Source: 20CM-4-69-16 sp035637455
GTDB taxonomy: Bacteria > Gemmatimonadota > Gemmatimonadetes > Gemmatimonadales > GWC2-71-9
DNA: 64,000 nucleotides
Direction of reading: 5' to 3'
NCBI GenBank assembly: GCA_035637455.1
Contig: DASPXE010000053.1
Location: 1 to 64,000, forward strand
How positions within the stretch are numbered: the first letter of the stretch is position 1; each line of letters begins with the position of its first letter. Positions 33,491 to 43,198 of the stretch are shown here, piece after piece. The notes under the pieces are model-generated. The model ran no database searches, was not told the origin of the DNA, and saw only the letters and a list, made by a program, of their open reading frames with translations. The position numbers and the translations under genes are program-made.

Positions 33491-35593
33491 ATGAACGCCC
33501 GCTGGCTGCCTCGAGTCGCGATCGGCCTTCTGACCGCCGGTCCGCCGGTCTGTCTGTCCGCCCAGTCTACCCCCCATCCCTTCCAAGCGACGGACTACTA
33601 CCGCCTCACCGCGCTCGGCGACCCGCGCGTCTCGCCCGACGGGCGGCGCATCGCCTTCGTCGTGACGACGGTTGTCGAGGACAAGGACCGACGACATTCC
33701 GAGATCTGGACCGTGCCGACGGACGGTTCGGCGCCCGCGTTCCGGTACACGAGCCCAGCTACCGAGGCGTCGAATCCGGTGTGGTCCCCAGACGGCTCGC
33801 TGCTCGCCTTCACGAGCAAGCGCGAGGGCTTCGACGACGACGTGTGGTTCCTGCGGACCACGGCGCCGGGCGGTGAAGCCTTCCAGGCGCGCGGCGTACA
33901 CGCCACGCCGGTCTTCTCGGGCGACGGCAAGTGGCTGCTCTACAGCTGGCGCGGCCCGGAGCCCGACAGCTTGAAGAAGGACTCGTGGCGGACTCGAGTC
34001 TCTCCGCGCGCGATCACGCGCGGGCCGGACCCGAAGCGGTTCGACGGCCGGGTGTACACGTCCCTGCCGTTTCTGGAGGACGAGCGCGGGCTTGTGCCGC
34101 CGCGCGAGACCCGCCGGCCGAGCCATCTGTACCTCGTGCCCTCGGGCGGCGGCGAGCCGAAGCAGCTCACCAGCGGCGACTTGAGCCAGCGGGCCCCAGG
34201 CTGGTCACCCGACGGTCGAGCGATCGTGTTCGTGCAGGACTCGACCGACACGAGCGAGGTGCGCGACCAGGTCAGGCCGCAGCTCTACGTGCTCACGGTG
34301 GCGGACGGCGCGGTGCGCCGGCTCGCTACGTCCTACGTGGAGAACGTCGAGCCTGCCTGGTCGCCCGACGGCAACGCCATCGCCTTCATCTGCTCCAAGG
34401 GTCGCGGCGAGGAGAACGATGTGTGCGTGATTCCGGCGGCGGGCGGGACCGTGCGCAATCTCACGAGCGCGTGGGATTTGGATCCGTCAGGCCCGGCCTG
34501 GTCCCCGGACTCGAAGACCGTGTACTTCAGCGCCGAGACGCGCGGCAACATTCACGTGTTCGCGGCGCCAGCCGCGGGAGGCACTGTCCGCCAGATCACG
34601 ATGGGCGAACGGCAGCTCAGCGGTCCGGCGATCACACGCGACGGCAAGTGGCTCGCCTACCCGGCGAGCGACGCCACGCACCCGACGGAACTGTTCGTCG
34701 CCCCGGTCGGGCGCAGCGGGGCCGGGTCCGACAAACGGCTCACGTCCTTCAACGACTCGCTGCTGGCGCAGCTGGTGACGATCCCGGCGGACACATTGTG
34801 GTTCACGAGCGTGGGGGGCTTGAGCATCGAGGCATTTCTCATGCGCCCCAACGGCTACCGCCCCGGGAAGAGCTACCCCTTGATCCTGTACATTCACGGC
34901 GGTCCGCATTGGAACTACGGCAACGTCTTCTTCCCCGAGATGCAGCTGCTCGCAGGACAGGGCTACTGGGTGCTGCTCGTCAATCCGCGCGGCTCGACCG
35001 GGTACGGTCACGCCTTCACGTTCGCGACGCGCGGGCGCTGGGGGATGGAGGACTACCAGGACCTGATGAAAGCGGTGGACGTAGCGATTGCGCGCGGCGG
35101 CGTGGATACGACGCGCCTGGGCGTCGCGGGGGGCTCCTACGGCGGCTTCATGACCAACTGGGTGGTGGGCCACACGCACCGCTTCGCCGCAGCGGAGACC
35201 GATCGCTCCATCTACGACTGGTACTCCTGGTACGGCTCCTCGGACGCGCAAGGCCTCACCGACTACGAGTTCTCAGGGCCGCCGTGGGACGCGGACTCGC
35301 TGTACCGCGTGCTTTCGCCGATGACCTACGCCAAGAGCATTCGCACGCCGCTGCTCATCGTCCACTCGGAGGACGATCGCCGCACCCCGATCACGGACGG
35401 CGAGCAGCTGTTCGTGATGCTGCGCAAGCGCGGCGTGCCCGCAGAGTTCGTGCGTTACCCGCGATCCTACCACGGCCTGTCCCGCACGGGCCCGCCGTGG
35501 CTGCTGGTGGACCGGCTGGAGCGGATCCGCACCTGGTTTGCGCACTGGTTCGGCAGCGGCGAGACGCCGCCGGCCGCCGGCACGCTGCGCTAG
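33491..35593 (+). CDS. Exported S9-family prolyl oligopeptidase-like peptidase
   Basis: A 700-residue serine peptidase of the acylaminoacyl-peptidase/dipeptidyl-peptidase branch. After a signal peptide (cleavage near LSAQS, residue ~25), residues ~45-430 form a beta-propeller with repeated PAWSPDG / GWSPDGRAIVF motifs of PD40/TolB type. The C-terminal alpha/beta-hydrolase domain (about 440-690) holds LILYIHGGPHWNYG, the nucleophile elbow GGSYGGF (Ser549), the acid in HSEDDRRTP (about Asp628) and the histidine in SYHGLSR (about 660). It likely degrades short peptides in the periplasm or outside the cell. Part of its signal peptide (TAGPPVCLSAQS) is encoded by a simple repeat related to one in the preceding gap. 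Confidence 0.95.
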   Translation: MNARWLPRVAIGLLTAGPPVCLSAQSTPHPFQATDYYRLTALGDPRVSPDGRRIAFVVTTVVEDKDRRHSEIWTVPTDGSAPAFRYTSPATEASNPVWSPDGSLLAFTSKREGFDDDVWFLRTTAPGGEAFQARGVHATPVFSGDGKWLLYSWRGPEPDSLKKDSWRTRVSPRAITRGPDPKRFDGRVYTSLPFLEDERGLVPPRETRRPSHLYLVPSGGGEPKQLTSGDLSQRAPGWSPDGRAIVFVQDSTDTSEVRDQVRPQLYVLTVADGAVRRLATSYVENVEPAWSPDGNAIAFICSKGRGEENDVCVIPAAGGTVRNLTSAWDLDPSGPAWSPDSKTVYFSAETRGNIHVFAAPAAGGTVRQITMGERQLSGPAITRDGKWLAYPASDATHPTELFVAPVGRSGAGSDKRLTSFNDSLLAQLVTIPADTLWFTSVGGLSIEAFLMRPNGYRPGKSYPLILYIHGGPHWNYGNVFFPEMQLLAGQGYWVLLVNPRGSTGYGHAFTFATRGRWGMEDYQDLMKAVDVAIARGGVDTTRLGVAGGSYGGFMTNWVVGHTHRFAAAETDRSIYDWYSWYGSSDAQGLTDYEFSGPPWDADSLYRVLSPMTYAKSIRTPLLIVHSEDDRRTPITDGEQLFVMLRKRGVPAEFVRYPRSYHGLSRTGPPWLLVDRLERIRTWFAHWFGSGETPPAAGTLR
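33531..33562 (-). repeat. GGCGGTCAGG-type repeat, copy inside signal peptide
   Basis: Inverted relative of the run at 33384-33415, here read in frame on the plus strand as part of the S9 peptidase signal peptide. Unit type GGCGGACAG/CCGGCGGTC on the minus strand. Confidence 0.6.
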
Positions 35594-35596
35594 ATC

Positions 35597-37975
35597 GTGA
35601 CGCCTCGCGCCCTCGTCGCGTTGCTCGCGGCGGGGCTCCTCGCCACCCCGCTGTCGCTGGCCGCGCAGCAGCGCCGCAACGCCGGGCAGCCTCCGGCCCC
35701 GCGGCGGCCGCGGGCTCCGGGGATCGTGACGCGCGTGCCGACTCCCAAGTCGGTCCTGGGCTTCGAGCCCGGCGAGGACCGCCGCCTCGCGGACTGGCCG
35801 GCGCTGCTGCGCTACTACCAGGCCCTGGCGAAGACGAGCGACCGCGTGCGGTATCGCGAGCTCGGGAAGACGACGCTGGGCGCGCCGTTCGTCGCGCTCC
35901 TCATCTCGAGCCCGCAGAACCTCAAGAGCCTCGATCGCTACCGGCAGCTCAACGCGCGACTCGCCGATCCGCGGACCATCCGCAACAACCGCGAGACGCA
36001 GGAGGCGCTGCGCGACGGCCGCACCATCGTGCTCATCACGTCCGGCATTCACTCGAACGAGGTGGGCGGGCACCTGACGCCCGCGATCCTCGCCTACCGC
36101 CTCGCGAGCGACACCACCGCCGCCACCCGGACGATCCTCGACAACGTGATCCTGTTGCTCGTCCCCTCGCTCAACCCTGACGGCGTCTCGATCGTCACCC
36201 GCTGGTACAACCGCACGCTCGGCACGCCCGCCGAGGGCACCGACCCACCCGAGCTGTACCACCATTACACGGGGCACGACAACAACCGCGACTGGTACGC
36301 CTTCACCCAGGTCGAGACGCAGCTCGTGGTCGACTCGCTGCACAACGTGTGGCATCCCCAGATCGTGCACGACATTCATCAGCAGGACAGCGACGGCTCG
36401 CGACTTTTCCTGCCGCCGTACCTCGACCCGGTGGAGCCGAACGTAGACCCGCTGCTGGTGGACGGCGTGAACGCCCTCGGGGCCGGCGTCGCGTGGCAGC
36501 TCGCCGGGGAGGGGAAGACGGGGATCGCGATCAACGCGATCTACGACGCGTGGACGCCGGCCCGCGCCTACCAGCACTACCACGGCGGCGTCCGCATCCT
36601 CTCCGAGGCAGCGAGCGCCAACCTCGCGTCGCCGATCGATGTCCCGTTCGACCACCTCGCGACCCGGGGGCGCGGGTTCACGCCGCGCGAGCGCTCTTGG
36701 AACTTCACGAATCCGTGGCCCGGCGGCCGCTGGACCCTCAGGGACATCGTCGCCTACCAGTCCGACGCCGCATACGCCCTGCTCGAGAATGCGGCGCGCT
36801 ACCGTGACGTCTGGCTCGCGAACTTCCTCACAATCGAGGGGCGGGCGGTGCGCGGCTGGCGTGGATGGCCGTACGCGTACGTGATCCCCCGCCAGCCGCG
36901 GGACACGGTCGGGCTCGCCACGCTGCTCGGCATCCTGCGCCGCGGGCAAGTGGAGATCCGCACCGCGCTGCACCCCCTGACGCTCGGCGGACAGCGGTAC
37001 GCCGCCGGGAGCTACGTCGTCGTGCTGCGGCAGCCGTACGCGGCCTTCGCCAAGACGCTGCTCGAGCCGCAGCATTATCCCGATCTGCGGCTCTACCCCG
37101 GCGGACCACCCCTGCCGCCGTACGACGTGACGGCCCACACGCTGCCGCTCCTCATGGGCGTCGCGGCCGTGCCGGCGCGCGACTCCCTGCGGATCGGCCT
37201 GTCGGCGCCGATCGAGCCGCCGGCGGCGACCCCCGGCTCCGCCGGCATCGCCGGGGCGGATGGGCCGCGTGTCGCACTGTACCGCTCCTACAACGCCGCG
37301 ATGGACGAAGGCTGGACGCGGTGGGTGTTCGACACGTGGCGCGTGCCGTACGTCTCGGTGGTGGATTCCGTGGTGCGCGCCGGCAAGCTCGCGGAGCAGT
37401 TCGACGTCGTCGTGCTCCCCGATCAAGCGCCGGACGAGCTACTCAGCGGCCTGCCGCGCGAATACCCCGCGCCGTACGCGGGCGGCCTGGGGGACGAGGG
37501 CGTCAAGGCGCTGCGCCAGTTCGTGCAGGACGGCGGCACGCTCGTCGCGCTCAACGACGCCAGCCGGTTCGCAGCGACGCAACTGCTGCTCCCAGTGCGC
37601 AACGTGCTCGAAGGCGTGGCCGACGACGAGTTCTACGCGCCGGGATCGATCTTCCGGCTCGAGCTCGACACCGGCCATCCGGTCGCGCGCGGCATGCCAG
37701 CGCAGAGCATCGCCTGGTACGAGGGCGGCCCGGCATTCGAAGTGCTCGACTCAAGCGCCGCGCGGGTGATCGGCCGCTACCCCGCCGACGCCGACAAGGT
37801 GCTGCTCTCGGGGTGGGTGCTCCATCCGGAGCGGGTGGCGGGCCGTGCCGCCCTGGTCGAAGTGAAACAGGGGGCCGGCCGGGTCGTGTTGTTCGGCTTC
37901 CGCCCTCAGTACCGGGGCCAAAGCATCGCGACGTACCCCTTGCTATTCAACAGCTTACAGCGGCCGGCTCGATAG
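35597..37975 (+). CDS. Exported M14-family zinc carboxypeptidase
   Basis: A 792-residue metallopeptidase. The signal peptide spans residues 1-24 (ALVALLAAGLLATPLSLAAQ). The M14 carboxypeptidase domain (about 55-420) shows the zinc motif SGIHSNEVGG (His152, Glu155), the substrate arginine region GHDNNRDWY and the third ligand in VHDIHQQDSDGSR (about 258-261). A C-terminal region (about 555-790) with VALYRSYNAAMDEGWTRWVF and VVVLPDQAPDELLSGL is like a glutamine-amidotransferase-fold domain seen in related large exported M14 proteins, without an obvious catalytic cysteine. It starts at GTG 35597, 3 bases after the S9 peptidase stop, so the two are co-expressed and probably share a peptide-scavenging role. 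Confidence 0.93.
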   Translation: MTPRALVALLAAGLLATPLSLAAQQRRNAGQPPAPRRPRAPGIVTRVPTPKSVLGFEPGEDRRLADWPALLRYYQALAKTSDRVRYRELGKTTLGAPFVALLISSPQNLKSLDRYRQLNARLADPRTIRNNRETQEALRDGRTIVLITSGIHSNEVGGHLTPAILAYRLASDTTAATRTILDNVILLLVPSLNPDGVSIVTRWYNRTLGTPAEGTDPPELYHHYTGHDNNRDWYAFTQVETQLVVDSLHNVWHPQIVHDIHQQDSDGSRLFLPPYLDPVEPNVDPLLVDGVNALGAGVAWQLAGEGKTGIAINAIYDAWTPARAYQHYHGGVRILSEAASANLASPIDVPFDHLATRGRGFTPRERSWNFTNPWPGGRWTLRDIVAYQSDAAYALLENAARYRDVWLANFLTIEGRAVRGWRGWPYAYVIPRQPRDTVGLATLLGILRRGQVEIRTALHPLTLGGQRYAAGSYVVVLRQPYAAFAKTLLEPQHYPDLRLYPGGPPLPPYDVTAHTLPLLMGVAAVPARDSLRIGLSAPIEPPAATPGSAGIAGADGPRVALYRSYNAAMDEGWTRWVFDTWRVPYVSVVDSVVRAGKLAEQFDVVVLPDQAPDELLSGLPREYPAPYAGGLGDEGVKALRQFVQDGGTLVALNDASRFAATQLLLPVRNVLEGVADDEFYAPGSIFRLELDTGHPVARGMPAQSIAWYEGGPAFEVLDSSAARVIGRYPADADKVLLSGWVLHPERVAGRAALVEVKQGAGRVVLFGFRPQYRGQSIATYPLLFNSLQRPAR

Positions 37976-38029
37976 CGTGATCCCCGTCTCTTGTCCGCTC
38001 GGACCGGGATTCCTATCGTGTAGCCCCCT

Positions 38030-39292
38030 ATGGCTGTGGTCCGGCAGGCAAGTGCCCTCTTGCTGGCCGCGCTCTTCATGAGTCGCGGCCTTTTTGCGCA
38101 GGATAGCGTTCCACCCGCGCCCGCCGCGCCCGGACCGACCGACGTTCCGGTCGTGCTGCCGACGGCTCCTGCCGATCAGGCGCACGTCACGCTCCGGCCG
38201 ACCGAGCTCCGCTACGTCCAGCAGGAGACGCTGCTCGTGCCCCAGACGTCATCCATCAAGGGGCTGTACGTGAACGCGTGGGCATTCGGGTCGCCCAAGC
38301 TGTGGCACCTCGTGCGGCTCGCCGACGAGACGGAGATCAACGCCTTCGTCATCGACGTGAAGGACGACACGGGGTGCCTCCTGTATCCGTCGGCGGTGCC
38401 GACGGCGCAACAGATCGGGGCGAACAAGTGCGTCCGCGCCAAGGATGCGAAGGCCCGGCTCGACACGCTCGCGGCGCACGGGATTTACACCATCGCGCGC
38501 TTCGTGGTCGCGAAGGACCCGCTGCTGGCGGAGCGGAAGCCAGGCTGGTCGGTGAAGGATCGCACCACGGGCGGGTTGTGGCGCGACCGGATCAACATCG
38601 CCTGGGTGGACGCCTACAATGACTCGGTGTGGATCTACTCGGCGCAGCTGGCCGCCGAGGCCGTGCGGTTGGGGTTCAACGAAGTACAGTTCGATTATGT
38701 CCGCTTCCCCGACGAGCCGCGCGAGCGCATGGCGACGGCGATCTTCCCGGCCCACCACGCCGGGGTAACGCAGCGCGAGGCGGTGCGCGAGCACATCACG
38801 CTGCTCCGGAACCGCCTCAAGCCGCTGGGCGTGCCCGTCACGTTCGACATCTTCGGCCTCACCGCCTCGGCTACGACGGGCGATCTCGGCATCGGGCAAG
38901 TGTGGGAGGACTTCATCAACGTCGCGGACGTGGTGCTGCCGATGGTCTATCCCAGTCACTACTACCGCGGGGCGTTCGGACTGGCATGGCCGAACGGCCA
39001 GCCGTATCGCGTGGTGCGCTCCGCGTTGCGCGACGCGCTGCAGCGCTCGCGGCCGCACCCCGCGGCCGCCGAGATCCGCCCGTTCCTGCAAGCGTTCACG
39101 CTGGGCCGGCGGCTCCCCCGCTACACCCCCTCCGAGATCCGCGAGCAGATCCGCGCGGTCGAAGACCTCGGCATCACGTCGTGGGTGCTGTGGAACCCAC
39201 GCAGCGTGTACCAGCGAGAATCGCTGCGGCCGAAGAAGAGCGCTCCCCCTCCCCCAGGGCGCGAACTCTCCGCTACGACCGGCGGCCGCTAG
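38030..39292 (+). CDS. Exported putative glycoside hydrolase, DUF4015 type
   Basis: A 420-residue protein with a signal peptide (LLLAALFMSRGLFAQ) and a proline-rich linker to about residue 70, then a TIM-barrel region matching DUF4015: IKGLYVNAWAFGS, INAFVIDVKDDTGCLLYP, YTIARFVVAKDPLLAE, the conserved GFNEVQFDYVRFPDEP, VTFDIFGLTAS and DVVLPMVYPSHYYRGAFG, ending WVLWNPRSVY. The acidic residues in DVKDD and QFDYVRFPDE are the candidate catalytic ones. The substrate of this family is not established; a polysaccharide is expected. It is on the plus strand 54 bases after the M14 peptidase and converges with the aconitase-family gene, 7 bases apart. Confidence 0.9.
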   Translation: MAVVRQASALLLAALFMSRGLFAQDSVPPAPAAPGPTDVPVVLPTAPADQAHVTLRPTELRYVQQETLLVPQTSSIKGLYVNAWAFGSPKLWHLVRLADETEINAFVIDVKDDTGCLLYPSAVPTAQQIGANKCVRAKDAKARLDTLAAHGIYTIARFVVAKDPLLAERKPGWSVKDRTTGGLWRDRINIAWVDAYNDSVWIYSAQLAAEAVRLGFNEVQFDYVRFPDEPRERMATAIFPAHHAGVTQREAVREHITLLRNRLKPLGVPVTFDIFGLTASATTGDLGIGQVWEDFINVADVVLPMVYPSHYYRGAFGLAWPNGQPYRVVRSALRDALQRSRPHPAAAEIRPFLQAFTLGRRLPRYTPSEIREQIRAVEDLGITSWVLWNPRSVYQRESLRPKKSAPPPPGRELSATTGGR

Positions 39293-39299
39293 CCGGCCG

Positions 39300-41321
39300 T
39301 CAGGCCGGAGCGGGTGCCGGCCCGGGCTGCCACTCCGTGATGTAGCCCGTGATGGCCGACGCCGCCACGGTGTACGGGTTGGCGAGGTAGAGCTGCCCCG
39401 GACCCGAGCGGCCCGGGAAGTTGCGGTTGATCGCGCTGATCGTCACTTCATCCCGCGTCTTCGACACACCGGGCCCCGCGTTGATGCAGGCGCCGCACGA
39501 GGGCTCGAGAAACGTCGCGCCCACCTTATGGAACAGCTCGAGGTAGCCCCGCTCCTCGCAGTAGCGTTTCACATCCTGCGACCCGCACTGGATGTAGAAC
39601 CGCACCCACGGCGCGACGCGGGCGCCCCGCTCCGCCGCTTCCGCGAGCACCCGTGCATACATGTCCATGTCTTCCTTCTTCCCCGCGGTGCACGAACCCG
39701 CGTACGCGATATCCACACGGATCCGCCGAGCCGCCGGGTCGATATGCTGGCCGTTCCCCGGGTCGCCGGGCAGCGCCATCATCGGCCGGATCGCGCCAGC
39801 GTCGATCTCGATCACCTCGCAATACTCGGCGTCGGCGTCGCTCGCCAGCCCAGCGCACAGCAGCTCGGCGTCGCCACGCGCCATGCCCCGGTACTCCCTC
39901 AAGTACTCGACCGTCTTCGCGTCCGGGGCGACGTAGCCGGTAAACCCGCCTACCTCGGCCGTCATGTTGGTCATCGTGGCCCGCTCGTCGACGGACAGCG
40001 ACTCGACAGCACCCCCACAGTATTCCACCAGCTTGCCGATGGCCTGGCCGCTCTTCACGTACGGATGGCGCAGGATCTCGAGCATGAAATCCTTGGCCGT
40101 CACGTTGTCCGGCTTCTGCCCGCGCACTACGACCTTGACGGTTTCCGGGACCGTGAGCCGCACGTCCTTCGTGATCCACGAATTGAAGATCGCCGTCGTC
40201 CCCACGCCGAACGCCACGCACCCGACCGCGCCGGCGTGCGGGGTGTGGGAGTCCGAGCCGATGATCACCATCCCCGGCTCGGCGTGCCCCTCGAGCATCT
40301 TCGAATGGCAGATCGCCTCGGCGCCGTGGCGGCCGAGCCGCAGCTCGCCGTACAGCTTGATCCCCTGCTTCTCCGCGAACGTACGCTGCTTCTTCTCGAG
40401 CTGGAGCGCGACGTCGAGGAGCCCCTCTTTGACGCGCTCGGGCGTCATCGCTTCGGGGAGGAACGTCAGGTGGTCGCGGAACATGAGGATCGAGCCGGGA
40501 TCGTAGACCTGCTCGTTCTCGCCCACGAGCTGCTCAAAGAAGATCGCGGCCATCGGCGTCACGTACTCGTGGCTGAACCGGATGTCGGTGACCACGAAGC
40601 CCTCGTCTCCCGGCTTGACGGCCGGTACGCCGATCCTTCCGCGCGCTGGGTCCACCACCCAATGACGTGCGATGATCTTCTCCCCGAGCGTCATGGGCCG
40701 GCGCGGAGTCCCGGGCGGCGCGAGGACGACCTTCCCTTGGAGCCGGGCGACGTTGAAGTTGAACAGCCCGCCGTACTCGATGATACCGCGCGTGATCTCG
40801 CCCTCGCCTTGGGTGAAGGCTGCGAGCGGAATCGCCTCGCCGCGCCGCACTCGATCGATGATCGAAAAGTCGGTAGTCGTGAGGATTCCCAGATTCTGGC
40901 AATTCTCCCGGTAGATCCGCTCGATGTTCTCAGCGATGACCAGTCTGATGCCGGCGCACAGCTCGGCGTACGGCGACTGCTCCCGCGATGAGCCCTTGCC
41001 GCGCCGCTTGCCGCTGACCGACGCCACGAAACGGCCGCCCTTCACCGATCCTCGAGTGATCGGGAACTCCTCGCCGCATTTCAAGCCCAGGTACGGGAAG
41101 TCGCCCAGCGTTTCGTCGTAGTAATAGCAGATGTAGGCAGGCGTGATCTCGTCGGTCGAAATGTTGTCGCGCAGCGCAATGGCGGGGGTCCAGTCCAGGT
41201 CCTGCCCCGCGAGCTGGCTGCGCACCAGCGCAGGATCCTCGGCCAGAAACAGGATACGGCCCTCGAGCCGGACGAGATCGGGGAGCCGCGCGACGGGGCG
41301 GGCCTGCAGCGCTTGCAGCAT
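39300..41321 (-). CDS. Aconitase-family hydratase with swivel domain first
   Basis: A 673-residue [4Fe-4S] hydratase. The order is permuted relative to classical aconitase A: the swivel (LeuD-like) domain comes first (about 25-180: RDNISTDEITPAYICYY, SGKRRGKGSSREQSPYAE), then the LeuC-like catalytic domains (about 235-665) with GSDSHTPHAGAVG, YAGSCTAGKKEDMD and EPSCGACINAGPG, which contains cluster cysteines. AcnB also places the swivel before the catalytic part but has extra HEAT-like domains and is longer. It could act as aconitase, isopropylmalate, homoaconitate or methylcitrate hydratase; no neighbour settles this. ATG 41321 is chosen because upstream codons fall in non-family sequence near a divergent gene. 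The stop is 7 bases from the DUF4015 gene. Confidence 0.9.
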   Translation of the reverse strand: MLQALQARPVARLPDLVRLEGRILFLAEDPALVRSQLAGQDLDWTPAIALRDNISTDEITPAYICYYYDETLGDFPYLGLKCGEEFPITRGSVKGGRFVASVSGKRRGKGSSREQSPYAELCAGIRLVIAENIERIYRENCQNLGILTTTDFSIIDRVRRGEAIPLAAFTQGEGEITRGIIEYGGLFNFNVARLQGKVVLAPPGTPRRPMTLGEKIIARHWVVDPARGRIGVPAVKPGDEGFVVTDIRFSHEYVTPMAAIFFEQLVGENEQVYDPGSILMFRDHLTFLPEAMTPERVKEGLLDVALQLEKKQRTFAEKQGIKLYGELRLGRHGAEAICHSKMLEGHAEPGMVIIGSDSHTPHAGAVGCVAFGVGTTAIFNSWITKDVRLTVPETVKVVVRGQKPDNVTAKDFMLEILRHPYVKSGQAIGKLVEYCGGAVESLSVDERATMTNMTAEVGGFTGYVAPDAKTVEYLREYRGMARGDAELLCAGLASDADAEYCEVIEIDAGAIRPMMALPGDPGNGQHIDPAARRIRVDIAYAGSCTAGKKEDMDMYARVLAEAAERGARVAPWVRFYIQCGSQDVKRYCEERGYLELFHKVGATFLEPSCGACINAGPGVSKTRDEVTISAINRNFPGRSGPGQLYLANPYTVAASAITGYITEWQPGPAPAPA

Positions 41322-41402
41322 ACGCGAAAGATGAACCCCTTGCTCCGAGCCGAGCAAGACGATTTGCTTCCGGGCACCGGACCGAACCCCTGGAGGTCGA
41401 GG

Positions 41403-43034
41403 ATGTCTCCGTACTGTCGATTGGCTGTCACGATGCTGCTCGTCACCCCGGTGGCATCGCTCGGCGGCCAGCAACGGGCCCCCGCGTTGCCACCCGTGAG
41501 CACCGCGGCGATGGACGCCCACCTCCGCTATCTGTCCGATGACTTGCTCGAGGGGCGTGCCCCGGGCACGCGCGGGGGCCGCCTCGCCGCTCAGTACATC
41601 GCGGCGCAGTTCCAAGCGCTCGGTCTAGCGCCTGCGGGGCCCGACGGCTCCTACTTCCAGCCGGTCGCGCTCTTCGGCCTGACGCCGCATCCGTCGCTCA
41701 TGTGGGGCACGCCCGGCGCGCCGCAACCACTCAAACCGCTCGACGACTTCGTCGCGTGGGCTGAGCGCCCGGAGTCCGAGATCACCGCGGACGGCGACGT
41801 CGTGTTCCTGGGCTACGGTATTCAGGCGCCCGAGTGGCAATGGGACGACTACAAGGATGTGAGCGTAGGCGGCAAGGTCCTGCTGATGCTCGTAAACGAT
41901 CCGGGGCTCCAGGACTCGACGGTTTTCAACGGCCGCGCGCTCACCTACTACGGTCGCTGGACTTACAAGCTCGAGGAGGCAGCCCGGCGCGGGGCGCTCG
42001 GCGTCCTCCTGATTCACACTACCGCCAGCGCGACGTACCCGTGGGAGGTGGTGCGCGGGTCATGGTCGGTGGAGCAGTTCAAACTAGACCGCGTGGCGGC
42101 GCGGAGCATCGCGTTCGCCGGGTGGGTCACCGCCGACGCCGCCCGGGCGGCGCTCTCCCGCGCCGGCTTCAACCTCGACTCCCTGAGCCGTGCCGCGGCG
42201 CGGCGGGACTTCCGGCCGGTCCCGACCGGCCTGCACGTGGCGGTCGATATCATCAGCGCGCTACGTCGCGTCCGCTCCGAGAACGTGGTGGCAAAGCTGC
42301 CGGGGAGCGACCCGAGACTCGCGAGCCAGGTCGTGCTGTTCACCGCTCACTGGGACCACAAGGGGATCGGCCCCGCGGTCAACGGTGACTCGATCTACAA
42401 CGGCGCGGAGGACAACGCGTCCGGCATTGCCGCGATGCTCGCGACGGCCCAAGCGCTCAGCCGCGCCACTCCCCCGCCGCGACGCACCCTGCTGTTCGTC
42501 GCGACGACCGCCGAGGAGAGCGGCCTGCTCGGCAGCCAGGCATACGTGCAAACCCCGCTCGTGCCGCTCGAGCGTACGGCGGCGGTGCTCAACCTCGATG
42601 TCACGAACGTGCGCGGCGCCACGCGGGACATCGACGCTCTCGGGATCGACCGCTCCACTCTCGGACCGGTGTTTGAGAGCGCGGCGCGGGCTGAGTCGCT
42701 CGCCGTCGTCCACGAGCCGGACGTGCGTGGCTCGTTCTACCGGTCGGACCACTTTCCCTTTGCAAGGGCCGGGGTGCCGGCGCTCTCGATCGAGGCTGGA
42801 AGAGATTTCATCGGGCGGCCTGCCGGATGGGGGAAGGAGCAGGATGAGCTGTACAACCGGGAGCGCTACCACCAGCCGAGCGACCAGTACCGGCCGACCT
42901 TCGCCTACGAAGGGATGGCGCAGGAGGTCCGCGTCACGATGCGGGTGGCTCTCGCGGTGGCGAATGCACAGGAGTTGCCGCGCTGGCTGCCAAACTCGGA
43001 GTTCAAGCGTGAAACCGCTCCGCTGACCCGCTGA
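41403..43034 (+). CDS. Exported M28-family aminopeptidase
   Basis: A 543-residue zinc exopeptidase. Signal peptide MSPYCRLAVTMLLVTPVASL, then an N-terminal region with YLSDDLLEGRAPGTRGGRLA, a protease-associated (PA) insert (about 140-260) and the M28 catalytic core: the first metal histidine in FTAHWDHKG, the bridging aspartate in GAEDNASGIAAML, the catalytic glutamate pair in TTAEESGLLGS, NLDVTNV and a late histidine in ERYHQPSDQ. It releases N-terminal amino acids, outside the cytoplasm. The start at ATG 41403 follows GGAGG at 6 bases spacing and gives the signal peptide; the frame is open 90 bases upstream. It is divergent from the aconitase-family gene with 81 bases between. Confidence 0.94.
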   Translation: MSPYCRLAVTMLLVTPVASLGGQQRAPALPPVSTAAMDAHLRYLSDDLLEGRAPGTRGGRLAAQYIAAQFQALGLAPAGPDGSYFQPVALFGLTPHPSLMWGTPGAPQPLKPLDDFVAWAERPESEITADGDVVFLGYGIQAPEWQWDDYKDVSVGGKVLLMLVNDPGLQDSTVFNGRALTYYGRWTYKLEEAARRGALGVLLIHTTASATYPWEVVRGSWSVEQFKLDRVAARSIAFAGWVTADAARAALSRAGFNLDSLSRAAARRDFRPVPTGLHVAVDIISALRRVRSENVVAKLPGSDPRLASQVVLFTAHWDHKGIGPAVNGDSIYNGAEDNASGIAAMLATAQALSRATPPPRRTLLFVATTAEESGLLGSQAYVQTPLVPLERTAAVLNLDVTNVRGATRDIDALGIDRSTLGPVFESAARAESLAVVHEPDVRGSFYRSDHFPFARAGVPALSIEAGRDFIGRPAGWGKEQDELYNRERYHQPSDQYRPTFAYEGMAQEVRVTMRVALAVANAQELPRWLPNSEFKRETAPLTR

Positions 43035-43198
43035 GTGCAATCCGTTGCATTGCTCGTAATGTGCCGCGCAGAAGTCAGTTACGGGTCCTGGTCAGGCCAG
43101 TTCTCCGGCGCCTCTGGCCGATTCCGAGGCCGCCGAATAAGTTTGCGCCCGCTTTTTGACAGTCCCGACTCCCGCACTCGTCACCGCGGAGCGAGCAC

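Noticed and set aside
43156..43184. TTGACA as a promoter for the gene at 43199
   Set aside because: No -10-like hexamer at proper spacing; could be real only with an extended or alternative sigma factor.
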